Source: Sphingobacterium spiritivorum ATCC 33861
GTDB taxonomy: Bacteria; Bacteroidota; Bacteroidia; Sphingobacteriales; Sphingobacteriaceae
Direction: 5' to 3'
DNA: 64,000 nucleotides
Assembly: GCF_000143765.1 (NCBI RefSeq)
Contig: NZ_GL379771.1
Location: 868,001 to 932,000 of the forward strand
Shown here: positions 44,331-53,761 of the stretch, in pieces
How positions within the stretch are numbered: the stretch's first letter is position 1
Layout: each line of letters begins with the position of its first letter
Notes under the pieces: model-generated
The model's database searches: none
What the model was told of the DNA's origin: nothing
The model's input: the letters and a program-made list of their open reading frames with translations, nothing else
Position numbers and translations under genes: made by a program

Positions 44331-47300
44331 TTATTGGGGGCGGTAATGGTAATGGTAGCTTTGTCTGAGCTGCTGAAACTGATCCAGGACATGTTGCAAG
44401 CGTTGCAGACCATCGTATTGATAATACTCTGTCTGCCCTCTGGCATCGGTCTTACTTGTCATGCCGACTAGGGGTTTGTAGGTATAGGAAGTAACCTGAG
44501 AACCGGGAAGGTTGGAGCGTAAAATCTCCATCTTCTGACGGATATAATCCGCTGTGACGGTTCCGCTGTTCAGTGCATCGACTACACTTTGTCCACCAAT
44601 GGCTGAAACGACATCATTATAATGTGCATTGACAATTTCGGCAACTGGATACTGGCCGTTGTAACCCCAGAGGTAACTGGTCGAAAGGCTTCCGTTTTCA
44701 AGAACCTCCGACAGATTATTGAAATTATCATAAAGGATACATTCAAGTCGTTTTTCATATTGTTCATCGGGCAGGAAGGCTGTTTGCTCACCCTCCGGAA
44801 AAATAACGCCTTTTATTCGATTACTAAATTTAAAATCATTTGAAACAATGCCATTAGAATTGATCCGGAGTTCATAAATCGAATGTAAACGATTAAAGTT
44901 ATCATACGTAAAGTGCTTACCTCCCAAAATTCGTTTACTTCCTCCATTTTCGACAAGCGTCACACTTTCAATTGGATTTGCAATTACATTTTTTTCAAGA
45001 AGTTTAGCTAAAAATGGAGTACTGTCAATATAATCATAGGGATAAATGAAATAATTACGTTTAACTTTTCCATCACTTGTTTGTATTTTATTCGTCCTTA
45101 GCTGACCAAAAACATCATCATATGTGGACTCCGTACTATTTGTGGTGGATATAGTAGTGCCGTTAGCATCATATTCTGAGATCGTCTCTCTTGAAAGTCT
45201 GTAAACAGGGATATACAACATGAATGGAGTTTGACCAAACAAATCAGAATCAATAGATACCTGAGATGCCGCACAAGTTGGATTGACATATATCTTTGTT
45301 CTGAAAAACTTCATTACACGTAATGGATTACTGATAAGATCATACTTACGTTCAACCATCCGCTGGAGAATAAATTTCCCGGAAACATTATCCCATTTAT
45401 AATAAGACTCCGATGGTGCATTTCCGATAAATACCATATTGTTTACAAACTCTTTCTGATAAGGAGAATTAGGAGAATGGAAACTATATGGAACAGCTAA
45501 GCTCAGATTTTTGCTGTAACCTATTTTACCGGTTATTTCTCTTTTATTATTATACTGTATTTTTTGTACAGATTCATAATAAATATGTCTTCCGAAAATA
45601 TTGGGACCAAGAATATTTGCCTGTCCTGTATACACCAGATAATTACGGTCATAGAAACAGGCACAAGGGATCATTTCTGCGCATTGATAATCAATCTTTA
45701 ATTTTTGAAAATAATGATTATCATCAACCTCTTTAAGCTCTCTAAGAACTTTTCCTTCCGAATAATTAAATTTATCCATATTAACAAGAACACCTGTATG
45801 ATCAAAATTTTCAATAGTTTGAATACGTACGCCATCAGCAAAAATATTACGATTTGCAGTAGCGTGATATTTACCACTAACAGAGGCCTCAACATAGGAA
45901 GCGTTAAATAAATTATCGGAAGGTTCATCAACAACTGTAGTTATAAGACGATAAATACGACCGTTTATCAGCGAAACCTGTAAGTTATGAGATTCTGACT
46001 GTGTATAATTAGTACTTCTATTCTTTATTATAACATTTTGATTAGTTGTCAAATCAATCAATCTAACAACCTGCATATCGGGTGGAGAGTAATATGGTCC
46101 AGGAGGTTTTAATGGTGAAAAGTAAATCTTTAAATAGCCTGTGTTATTCAGGACGTTCTCATTCACAACAAAATCTACTGTATCATGAACCGGGATCCTT
46201 TTGGATTTACCCGTTACTTTTAAATTTCCGTAAACTTTATTTAATTCTGTATTACTTTGCCCGCTATAAAAATTCGGTTCAAATGTAAATATTGTTTTTC
46301 CTCCAGTCGGATAGACAATCTCTTTCAGAATACCGGATTGTATTAAAGATGTATCTACACTTCTGTCCGATCCTCCGACATAGCGGTCTGTATCGATTCC
46401 CGGTAAAGCAAGAGGTTTTATTTTTGGTAAAAAGTCAGATATCCGTCCATTATAATATCCCCAGTAATCCTGTGCGGTTGAATTGGTTGCCGGCAAAGGG
46501 TGAGACATGTCATATCTGAATCCGTATCTTTGATCATTAGACACTCCGATAGATAAAGAATTTAATTTCAATCGATAGTCAAATTGCGTAACCGGGTTAT
46601 TTCCCACAAAGTAGTCGTATGAAAAGACTACCTTATTAATAATCTGCTGGTCTGCGTAAATATCAATAGAATTGAGTTGATGACCGGGGAAATCATAACG
46701 GGGTACAGTATAGTTAAAAAGGACTTTGCCTGATTTCATTGTAATTTCCTTAATGCGTGGCTCAACCTGAGTATAATAGCTCAAATTTTGCTCATAAACC
46801 TCTCTTGGCATACCATAATCTCTACTATCAGCCTGATACAGAAATTTCTTCACAAATGATTTTTGAACCAGCCATTCCGGTTTTACCGAAGAACCCGAAG
46901 GAAGTGAGGCATATGCAGAAACCGTTTCATATTGGTAAGCAATCGATTCACCCTTAATATTCTCAATCCGGGACAAAAACCAGGATTGAGTATAAGACTT
47001 TAATATTAATGGTATTTCCCAGGCGGAATCATCAAAAGTAACCTGAGTCGTTTCAAAAAAGTATCGGTTGCCATTAGTCGTTGTAAGCACAAATGAACTT
47101 GACTGATAAGAAGATTTGTTTATCCAATCGATTTTAATTCCGGGATCAAAATCATTGATAAATTTTCTTTTTGAGACATCATAAATAAATTTTCCACCTT
47201 CACCTGTAGGAAGTCTGAAACTAAAGACATCAGGCTCTCCATCATAGAATAAGTCCGCATACACTTGCTTTTGTTGGTTTGTCGTATAGCTGTATTTTTC

Positions 47301-47708
47301 TTCATAACTAACATTCAAATCAATATATCCCCGTTGTGCATACTCATCAGGCAAAGCTCTTACTGACCGGCTAATAACTCCTCCAGAATTTAATGACCAA
47401 CCCAGCCCTACCGAAGAGGCGACCTGAGAAACTTTTATCCCGGAGGCATTGTAGTCCACATCTACGTCATAAGAAAGAGATCCGGACTGTACTTTAAACA
47501 ACGGAATTTTTATATCCGGAACTCCGGTATTTACACCAACATTATATTCTCCATACATGAGAAAAGCTGCGACATCAGGGGAAGCTATCTGCGGCTTGAT
47601 TTTATATTGGTCCGTCTGACCAAACAGATTAAAACTAAAAGAGAAAAAAGAATAAATTAAAATAAGACATTTAATTTTCGAAAACAGTTGCTTCAGATAT
47701 AAATTCAC
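44331..47708 (-). CDS. Large secreted YD-repeat (Rhs-type) partner protein
   Basis: 1125-residue exported protein, start codon GTG, signal peptide near residues 10-30 (SFFSFSFNLFGQ). The N-terminal region (AAFLMYGEYNVGVNTGVPDI, VGLGWSLNSGGVISRSV) is the type found at the head of Bacteroidota Rhs-like proteins. Its C-terminus has YD repeats (MTSKTDARGQTEYYQYDGLQ) but no core terminus or toxin. It precedes the effector gene by 8 bases. The pair resembles two-part shells in which one protein builds the cage and the next carries the tip; that division of labour is inference. Confidence 0.8.
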   Translation of the reverse strand: MNLYLKQLFSKIKCLILIYSFFSFSFNLFGQTDQYKIKPQIASPDVAAFLMYGEYNVGVNTGVPDIKIPLFKVQSGSLSYDVDVDYNASGIKVSQVASSVGLGWSLNSGGVISRSVRALPDEYAQRGYIDLNVSYEEKYSYTTNQQKQVYADLFYDGEPDVFSFRLPTGEGGKFIYDVSKRKFINDFDPGIKIDWINKSSYQSSSFVLTTTNGNRYFFETTQVTFDDSAWEIPLILKSYTQSWFLSRIENIKGESIAYQYETVSAYASLPSGSSVKPEWLVQKSFVKKFLYQADSRDYGMPREVYEQNLSYYTQVEPRIKEITMKSGKVLFNYTVPRYDFPGHQLNSIDIYADQQIINKVVFSYDYFVGNNPVTQFDYRLKLNSLSIGVSNDQRYGFRYDMSHPLPATNSTAQDYWGYYNGRISDFLPKIKPLALPGIDTDRYVGGSDRSVDTSLIQSGILKEIVYPTGGKTIFTFEPNFYSGQSNTELNKVYGNLKVTGKSKRIPVHDTVDFVVNENVLNNTGYLKIYFSPLKPPGPYYSPPDMQVVRLIDLTTNQNVIIKNRSTNYTQSESHNLQVSLINGRIYRLITTVVDEPSDNLFNASYVEASVSGKYHATANRNIFADGVRIQTIENFDHTGVLVNMDKFNYSEGKVLRELKEVDDNHYFQKLKIDYQCAEMIPCACFYDRNYLVYTGQANILGPNIFGRHIYYESVQKIQYNNKREITGKIGYSKNLSLAVPYSFHSPNSPYQKEFVNNMVFIGNAPSESYYKWDNVSGKFILQRMVERKYDLISNPLRVMKFFRTKIYVNPTCAASQVSIDSDLFGQTPFMLYIPVYRLSRETISEYDANGTTISTTNSTESTYDDVFGQLRTNKIQTSDGKVKRNYFIYPYDYIDSTPFLAKLLEKNVIANPIESVTLVENGGSKRILGGKHFTYDNFNRLHSIYELRINSNGIVSNDFKFSNRIKGVIFPEGEQTAFLPDEQYEKRLECILYDNFNNLSEVLENGSLSTSYLWGYNGQYPVAEIVNAHYNDVVSAIGGQSVVDALNSGTVTADYIRQKMEILRSNLPGSQVTSYTYKPLVGMTSKTDARGQTEYYQYDGLQRLQHVLDQFQQLRQSYHYHYRPQ

Positions 47709-47750
47709 GACCTTTAATAATATTTAGTTTAATAAACCAGTTATTCATTG

Positions 47751-47779
47751 CAAAATTATATCGTGAAAAAAAACAACAA
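47751..47779 (-). promoter_or_regulatory. Promoter of the Rhs operon
   Basis: Minus-strand TAATTTTG (47758-47751) with TTG at 47779-47777 about 18 bases upstream. The expected transcript start lies roughly 35 bases before the GTG start, so this operon, unlike several others here, has a leader. Confidence 0.6.
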
Positions 47780-47954
47780 AAACGTTGTGATTACTTCACA
47801 ATAAATTCATTACATTTTCTTAACAGAAAACATACAATAATTAACAATGACTGCAATTATAACAACTTTCATTCAAAATTTAAAAATTAAATCACAGAAA
47901 TATGATTTAATTTAGAAAGGGGAATCAAATTCTCAGAAATAAATAAAAGCACAA

Positions 47955-47984
47955 AAAAAGAGACTTCATAAGAAGCCTCTTTTT
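47955..47984 (-). terminator. Terminator of the serine hydrolase gene
   Basis: Arms AAAAAGAGACTTC (47955-47967) and GAAGCCTCTTTTT (47972-47984), one mismatch, ATAA loop. It lies 20 bases past the stop at 48004 on the minus strand. Confidence 0.82.
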
Positions 47985-48003
47985 ACATAGTTGAACTAAT
48001 TAT

Positions 48004-49341
48004 TTACTCTTTAACCTGTTCTATTTTTAGGCGTTTGAAATTGACTTCATTCGAACGCTGGCGATAGAACATACTATCCTGAGCCGGGGAAAAATCCATA
48101 TAGATTTGAGCAGCCTCAAACATAAACTTGTCCTCTTTATAACAGGTTAACGGAAATGCGCCCTGACCGTCGGCCTGACCGTACAGCTCTCCATCTTCCT
48201 GGAAAATCTTTATTTTGAGTGGAAAATCTGCAGATGAATACAGTCCTTCATACTGCTTTAACTGTTCCGGAGAAAGTTTCAGAACATTAGTTTCAAATTC
48301 GGGTAATTTAAGTTCAGGGTCATAGATAGCACCCAAAATAGCAATATAGACAGCATTATGTTCATACCGCTGACCGTTAATTGTAATAGAAATAGCTATC
48401 TTATCCTGCACATTGTATCCCGCTAAGGTGTGCGTACCATAGGTATCTCCTCCATGTCCCAAAAAGACATTCTTCTTATAAGGAATATACATAAACCCTT
48501 TTCCAAAACCATTGTTATCTTTACCTGCCTTCATTTTTTCGAGCGTTTCCTTTTTCAGCAGCTTACCTGCGAACAGCCCTTCAAGGAAATTGTTCAGATC
48601 CCGTGGAGTAGCAAGAATATCCCCCACACCGATAATATTCTGAGGATAAAAATCCGGCACCTCAATCCACTCTTTAATAAATTTGTAAGACCGGAAATAG
48701 TTATTATTATAATTGTCAAAAGATCTGAAATCCTTCAATTTTAATGGTTTGACAATCTCCTTTTCAACGATCTTTGCATAAGGTTTTTTATAGCATTTTT
48801 CTATGATCTTCGTTAATAAATAGAATCCTGAATTTGAATACCGCATGTCGGTTCCGGGCTCAAAAAGAGGTTTTCCATGTCGTATAACACTCAATATGGT
48901 ATCCACAGATCTTTTCTCTATTAGCCAGGGTTCGCCCTCTCCAATACTTGTATAATCTCCCAAACCACTATTGTGACTGAGAATCTGACTTAAATGAATC
49001 TTATCTGCATTGGGGATATCAGGAAAATAGGTGCTCAGTTTTTCCTCTAAATTTAACTTACCTTGTTCAACCAATTTCCAGAGAAGTACAGACGTTACCA
49101 GTTTCGTCACAGAACCGATCTGGTAGCTTGTATGTTCATCAAAGGTTAGATCCCTGACTTTTGACTGTCCGAAACTTCGGTTATACACTTCCTTTCCGTC
49201 CTTATAGACAGATACATTTCCAAGGCTCTGATTGTACTGTTCAATATGGTTGAGTACTGAGTCTAATCTTTCTTTTCGGATAGTCTGTGCACAGCAAATA
49301 GATCCGGCCAGAATGAAGACCAGTAAGAGTAGTGATTTCAT
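48004..49341 (-). CDS. Exported serine hydrolase, class C beta-lactamase/DD-peptidase family
   Basis: 445-residue protein with a signal peptide (about 1-18, ending CCAQ) and the serine beta-lactamase fold: SVTK active-site motif (about 76-79), the Tyr motif YSNSG, and HGG in LGHGGDTYGTH replacing the usual KTG. A C-terminal lipocalin-like extension follows (LKQYEGLYSSADFPLKIKIF to KEDKFMFEAA). Such enzymes are mostly peptidases or esterases rather than true beta-lactamases. The gene is separate from its neighbours. Confidence 0.85.
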   Translation of the reverse strand: MKSLLLLVFILAGSICCAQTIRKERLDSVLNHIEQYNQSLGNVSVYKDGKEVYNRSFGQSKVRDLTFDEHTSYQIGSVTKLVTSVLLWKLVEQGKLNLEEKLSTYFPDIPNADKIHLSQILSHNSGLGDYTSIGEGEPWLIEKRSVDTILSVIRHGKPLFEPGTDMRYSNSGFYLLTKIIEKCYKKPYAKIVEKEIVKPLKLKDFRSFDNYNNNYFRSYKFIKEWIEVPDFYPQNIIGVGDILATPRDLNNFLEGLFAGKLLKKETLEKMKAGKDNNGFGKGFMYIPYKKNVFLGHGGDTYGTHTLAGYNVQDKIAISITINGQRYEHNAVYIAILGAIYDPELKLPEFETNVLKLSPEQLKQYEGLYSSADFPLKIKIFQEDGELYGQADGQGAFPLTCYKEDKFMFEAAQIYMDFSPAQDSMFYRQRSNEVNFKRLKIEQVKE

Positions 49342-49476
49342 ATTTCGATTATATTTTCCAGCTTAATAATTAGCCGCAATTTAATAATAAAATATAAGCA
49401 TCCTAATTCTCCGTATTTAAAAATTATCCGTTACTAAATAAAAATATTATGCCTTGTAAAAAAGGGAAGGAAGCAA

Positions 49477-49502
49477 AAAAGCGACTCTTTTGAAGTCGCT
49501 TT
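49477..49502 (-). terminator. Terminator of tRNA-Glu
   Basis: Hairpin with arms AAAGCGACT (49478-49486) and AGTCGCTTT (49494-49502), loop of seven, U-rich on the minus strand. It begins 2 bases after the tRNA 3' end. Confidence 0.75.
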
Positions 49503-49504
49503 CG

Positions 49505-49576
49505 TAGCCCGTAGGGGAATCGAACCCCTGTTTCAAGAATGAAAATCTTGCGTCCTAACCCCTAGACGAACGGGCC
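49505..49576 (-). tRNA. tRNA-Glu (anticodon UUC)
   Basis: 72-base tRNA with a full cloverleaf on the minus strand: acceptor GGCCCGT/ACGGGCT (first pair G-U) with discriminator A, D arm CGTCTAGGGGTTAGGACG, anticodon arm CAAGA-TTTTCAT-TCTTG with TTC at the anticodon, and T arm AGGGGTTCGATTCCCCT. CCA is not encoded. It has its own canonical promoter and terminator, so it is a single-gene unit. Confidence 0.97.
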
Positions 49577-49594
49577 ATTATTTTTTTGGTGATG

Positions 49595-49625
49595 CAAATA
49601 TAAGAGGATTTTCATTGCTTCCAAA
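49595..49625 (-). promoter_or_regulatory. Canonical promoter of tRNA-Glu
   Basis: Minus-strand TTTG (49625-49622), exactly 19 bases, then TATATTTG (49602-49595). This is the textbook Bacteroidota sigma-A promoter TTTG-N19-TANNTTTG and serves as a reference for the other boxes called in this window. Transcription should start near 49588. Confidence 0.85.
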
Positions 49626-49627
49626 AT

Positions 49628-49670
49628 ATTTTTCTCAGTCACAACGTAAGCTATTGAGACTGAGAAAAAT
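49628..49670 (-). terminator. Terminator of purD
   Basis: Perfect 13-base arms ATTTTTCTCAGTC (49628-49640) and GACTGAGAAAAAT (49658-49670), 11 bases past the purD stop, U-rich after it on the minus strand. Confidence 0.85.
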
Positions 49671-49680
49671 GTTTTTTAAA

Positions 49681-50955
49681 TCAGATCAGATCGAAGCCAA
49701 TATCACGGCGAAAATACTTACCATCGAAGTATATGCGGCCTGCATCAGCTGTCGCCTGCTGCAAAGCATCAAATAATGTATCCTGCAGAGTAGTCACTGC
49801 AATAACACGTCCTCCGGCACTTAACACCTCGCCATTCTGCTCCTTTGTACCTGCATGGAATACGATAGACTCTTTTACATTCTCTATGTTTGATATCACT
49901 TTCCCGGATTCGTAATCACCCGGATATCCACCAGAAACCAACATTACCGTAACAGCCGTTTTTGATGAAACAGTATACGAGCGGGTATCCAGATTTCCCT
50001 GTGCAACACCTTCAAGTAAATCAACCAGATCGGATTCAATACGAGGCAATACCGATTCTGTTTCCGGATCCCCCATGCGTACATTATATTCGATCACAAA
50101 AGGCTCTCCGCCTACATTCATCAAACCGATAAAAATAAATCCTTTGTAAGGAATATTATCCTTCTTCAGACCATCTACCGTAGGCTTAATAATCCGTTCT
50201 TCCACCTTGCTGAGAAAAATCTCATCTGCAAACGGAACAGGAGAAATAGAGCCCATACCACCTGTATTGAGTCCTGTATCGCCTTCACCGATGCGTTTGT
50301 AATCTTTTGCCGATGGCAACACCTTATATGAAGTCCCGTCTGTAAGAACAAATACAGACAGCTCTATTCCTTTCAAAAACTCCTCAACGACTACAACATC
50401 GCTGGCTGCGCCAAATTTCGCATCCGCAATCATCGCTTTCAACTCATCTTTTGCCTCCTGAAGACTTTCGCATATCAATACCCCTTTACCTGCAGCAAGA
50501 CCATCCGCCTTTAGTACAATCGGAAGATTCTGTGTTTCCAGATAAGCAAGTCCCTCTTCCAGATTAGACCGATCAAATGAACGGGAAGCCGCTGTAGGAA
50601 TCTGATGGCGTTGCATAAACTGTTTGGAGAAATCTTTTGACCCCTCCAATTGTGCTCCCTCCTGCTGAGGGCCGATAACAGGGATATGCTTTATATCTTC
50701 TCTGCTGAGAAAATAATCATGAATTCCTTTTACAAGAGGTTCTTCAGGTCCGACCAATATCAGATCAATCTTATTATCCAGCGCAAACTGCGCCTGTCCT
50801 TCAAAATCAGTTACTTTTAAAGGCACATTTTCTCCATAGGCCAATGTACCTGCATTTCCCGGAGCAATAAATAATTTGTCTAATTTTTTACTTTGAGCAA
50901 TTTTATATGCAAAGGCAGATTCCCGACCGCCTGAACCAATGATTAGGATATTCAT
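49681..50955 (-). CDS. purD: Phosphoribosylamine--glycine ligase PurD
   Basis: 424-residue ATP-grasp enzyme, second step of de novo purine synthesis (PRA + glycine + ATP to GAR). Seen: MNILIIGSGGRESAFAYKI opening, LILVGPEEPLVKGI, KADGLAAGKGVLIC, LNTGGMGSISPVP and VIEYNVRMGDPETE. The open frame runs 66 bases further upstream, but the ATG at 50955 is the family start. It sits 4 bases after a TATATTTG -7 box, implying a leaderless message. Confidence 0.96.
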   Translation of the reverse strand: MNILIIGSGGRESAFAYKIAQSKKLDKLFIAPGNAGTLAYGENVPLKVTDFEGQAQFALDNKIDLILVGPEEPLVKGIHDYFLSREDIKHIPVIGPQQEGAQLEGSKDFSKQFMQRHQIPTAASRSFDRSNLEEGLAYLETQNLPIVLKADGLAAGKGVLICESLQEAKDELKAMIADAKFGAASDVVVVEEFLKGIELSVFVLTDGTSYKVLPSAKDYKRIGEGDTGLNTGGMGSISPVPFADEIFLSKVEERIIKPTVDGLKKDNIPYKGFIFIGLMNVGGEPFVIEYNVRMGDPETESVLPRIESDLVDLLEGVAQGNLDTRSYTVSSKTAVTVMLVSGGYPGDYESGKVISNIENVKESIVFHAGTKEQNGEVLSAGGRVIAVTTLQDTLFDALQQATADAGRIYFDGKYFRRDIGFDLI

Positions 50956-50959
50956 ACCG

Positions 50960-50971
50960 CAAATATATTTG
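50960..50971. promoter_or_regulatory. -7 box of purD inside a perfect palindrome
   Basis: CAAATATATTTG is self-complementary over 12 bases, so a TATATTTG box reads on each strand. The minus-strand copy is 4 bases before the purD ATG. The plus-strand copy lies about 100 bases before the gene at 51073, so use in both directions is possible. No clear -33 box is seen. Confidence 0.5.
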
Positions 50972-51072
50972 TTTTGGCCGGAATGCGAGGATATTTTTGA
51001 GTCTAATCTGCTAATTATCAAATAACCTTTATACTTTCTGTATTTTTTCTTAATTTTCTAAAAAAACCGATC

Positions 51073-53754
51073 ATGAGTCTAAAATATTTCTACCTGTGTT
51101 TGTTTACATCGCTTTCAATCTCAGCGATGGCACAAACAGCAGTCATTGACAATGTCACCCAAAAACTCGACACCTATCTAAGCAACAATATTCAGGAAAA
51201 AATATATCTCCATCTTGATAAGCAACATTACAGTGCGGGGGAGACTATTTGGTTTAAGGCCTACACTACAGTCGGAATAGAAAACCTGCTGTCAAATATG
51301 AGTGGTGTGGGTTACGTCGAACTGATCGGTCCTGAAAAGAAAATCATTAAATCCCTGACCATTCCTATGACTGCAGGTCTTGGCATTGGTGACATTGAAC
51401 TCATCGATACCCTGACAGAAGGCTCTTACCGTATCCGCGCCTATACCAATTGGATGCGCAATAATGATGATGCTTACTTTTACGACCGGACCATACAAAT
51501 ATCAAACGGCCGAAGTGACAATGTTGTTTCGACCACCTCTTTTATCCCTGCCTCAGACCCTGCAGAAAAGAAAAACACCTATGTGATCAATCTGAAAAAT
51601 TTCGCAGGAGCCCCATTGATCAATACAAATGTACAGTACCGCATCTATATGGGGGACAAGACAGAAGACAAAGGCCGAGAAAAAACAGATGATAAAGGAG
51701 ATCTGACACTCAAAACAGATAAAAAACTCACTTCAGGGTACATTCTTCTGACTTTCGAATCTACAGACAAGCGCCCGGTAAAGAAGATTATTCCACTTCA
51801 GAAACCTTCCGACAACAGCCTGCAACTCTTACCTGAGGGCGGAATTCTACTGGATAATACATTATCAAAGATCGGTGTCAAAGCCCTGAAGCCAAACGGC
51901 ATGGGTATAAAGGTCAAAGGCAAGGTAATGGACAATAAAAAAGAAGTCGTCGCTGAATTTGAAACCAACGAACTCGGTATAGGCAGCTTCACTTTTAATC
52001 CGTTCAAAGATCAGCAATACATGGCCGAAGTCACTTTTGAAGACGGATCCGTCTCATCTGCAAAACTTCCCGAAACACAGAGCTCCGGTATCAGCGTTGC
52101 TGTAAACCCGTTTATGCAGGACCGTATTGCAGCACAGTACAGTTTTTCCCCCGATCGTGTAGATCAGAAAGAAGTCTATCTGCTGGTACAGCACTTAGGA
52201 GAACTCCTTTACGTGGCTAAGCAAAAAGTAAGTAAAAGCGAATTGCTTTTTATGATCCCGAAAAAAAATCTGCCAACCGGTATCTATCAGATCACATTAC
52301 TTTCTGAAGCTGGCCTGCCTCTTGTCGAAAGAATGGTCTTCAGCTCCAATCCGCAAAACATCCTTCCGCTAAAAATAAGTACGGACAAGACCGATTACAC
52401 AACACGCAGTAAAGTAAACGTTCGTCTGGATGACGCCATTCAGGAGGCATCCAATTTTGCCAGTCTTTCGGCATCCGTCATTAACCTTAACCGGAATGAG
52501 CCATACGATAAAGATGCTCCGAATATCTACTCCCAATTACTGCTATCTTCGGATATAAAAGGATATATTGAACGTCCGGGATACTATTTTGAAAATCCGG
52601 ACAGCATTAATATTACGGATCTCGACAATCTCATGATCACACAAGGCTGGAGAAAGATTGAATGGCAGAAAATAGACTCATTAGCAAATACTAAACCTGC
52701 ATTTGAACCCGAAAAAATGCTGTCTATCAAAGGTGTGGTAAGGAAATATGCCCGCAAAGCGACTGTCCCGAATGCCAAACTACAATTGATCTCCACGCGA
52801 AATTTTATGGATTTTATTGATACCACAGCGAATGCAGACGGAAGATTCAACTTCGATGACCTCGTATTTCCGGACAGCGTCAAATTCCTGATCTCTGCGA
52901 CAGATGAGAAAGGCAAAAAAAATGTGGAGATCGATATTGATCCTACCGTCGCTCCGTTTGTAAAAGAAAATAAAAATGCCCCTGAAGAATCGAGCAATGT
53001 AAACTTTACATTTCAAAAAACTATAAAAGAAAACCAGCGGATGTTTGCAGAAATGCAGCAAAAAGGGCTTTTGGAAAAGACTATTTTTCTGGAAGAAGTC
53101 GCTATTACACGACGTGTAGAGAAAAAAGCTGCCGAAAATTCCCGCAATCTCAACGGCTCCGGTCGTGCGGATCAGATTCTGACGGAAGAAGATCTGCAAA
53201 CCTGTCCGACTCTGGAAATGTGTCTTAACGGCCGGTTAATGGGTGTCTATTTTCAGGGAGGGATTCCATACAATACACGGGGAAATGTACCTATGCAGGT
53301 TGTATATGACGGCATGTACATTGAAGCTGATCAACTCAGTATGATTAATACATTCGATATTGAAAGTATTGAGGTACTCCGCAGTCCTATGTACACCGCT
53401 ATCTACGGCTCATACGGAGGCGGAGGTCTGATTGTTATCTCATCCAAAACCGGAAAAGCTTCCATGACCAGCAATTTTGATCCAAAAGGAATAGCGACAG
53501 CCACACCAAAAGGATTTCACCTTAACAAGACCTTTTTTAAGCCGGATTACGAAGTCAATGATCCTGAAAAAGCTTTTGCCCGAGATTACCGCTCAACAAT
53601 TCACTGGGAGCCTAATCTTCTTATTAAAGATGAGAAAGGAACAAATTTTTCATTCTTCACTTCAGATGAAAAAGGAACATACCAAATTACACTTGAAGGC
53701 GTTGATACAAAGGGACGCATTGGAAGAAAAGTCTTAAAATTTGATGTAAAATAA
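51073..53754 (+). CDS. Exported MG2-domain protein with C-terminal TonB-plug domain
   Basis: 893-residue exported protein (signal peptide about 1-20, ending AMAQ). The N-terminal part has macroglobulin-like MG2 features (EKIYLHLDKQHYSAGETIWF, GSYRIRAYTNWMRN), followed by several beta-sandwich domains, a carboxypeptidase-regulatory-like unit (about 555-630) and a plug domain (about 700-800: TEEDLQTCPTLEMCLNGRLM, VYDGMYIEADQLS, IEVLRSPMYTAIYGSYGGGG) without a barrel after it. Bacteroidota have many of these; the role is unknown but a surface scaffold or a plug partner for a TonB system is likely. It is followed 7 bases later by the enoyl-CoA isomerase gene. Confidence 0.78.
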   Translation: MSLKYFYLCLFTSLSISAMAQTAVIDNVTQKLDTYLSNNIQEKIYLHLDKQHYSAGETIWFKAYTTVGIENLLSNMSGVGYVELIGPEKKIIKSLTIPMTAGLGIGDIELIDTLTEGSYRIRAYTNWMRNNDDAYFYDRTIQISNGRSDNVVSTTSFIPASDPAEKKNTYVINLKNFAGAPLINTNVQYRIYMGDKTEDKGREKTDDKGDLTLKTDKKLTSGYILLTFESTDKRPVKKIIPLQKPSDNSLQLLPEGGILLDNTLSKIGVKALKPNGMGIKVKGKVMDNKKEVVAEFETNELGIGSFTFNPFKDQQYMAEVTFEDGSVSSAKLPETQSSGISVAVNPFMQDRIAAQYSFSPDRVDQKEVYLLVQHLGELLYVAKQKVSKSELLFMIPKKNLPTGIYQITLLSEAGLPLVERMVFSSNPQNILPLKISTDKTDYTTRSKVNVRLDDAIQEASNFASLSASVINLNRNEPYDKDAPNIYSQLLLSSDIKGYIERPGYYFENPDSINITDLDNLMITQGWRKIEWQKIDSLANTKPAFEPEKMLSIKGVVRKYARKATVPNAKLQLISTRNFMDFIDTTANADGRFNFDDLVFPDSVKFLISATDEKGKKNVEIDIDPTVAPFVKENKNAPEESSNVNFTFQKTIKENQRMFAEMQQKGLLEKTIFLEEVAITRRVEKKAAENSRNLNGSGRADQILTEEDLQTCPTLEMCLNGRLMGVYFQGGIPYNTRGNVPMQVVYDGMYIEADQLSMINTFDIESIEVLRSPMYTAIYGSYGGGGLIVISSKTGKASMTSNFDPKGIATATPKGFHLNKTFFKPDYEVNDPEKAFARDYRSTIHWEPNLLIKDEKGTNFSFFTSDEKGTYQITLEGVDTKGRIGRKVLKFDVK

Positions 53755-53761
53755 TTAGAAT

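Larger units (their letters stand above)
47709..48003. other. AT-rich upstream region of the Rhs operon
   Basis: 295 bases without genes. It holds the Rhs promoter (47751-47779) and, next to the neighbouring hydrolase gene, a terminator (47955-47984). Nothing else was recognised. Confidence 0.6.

Noticed and set aside
38440..48003. Prophage or integrative element around the Rhs locus
   Set aside because: No integrase, transposase, phage structural gene, direct-repeat boundary or att-like tRNA end was found.
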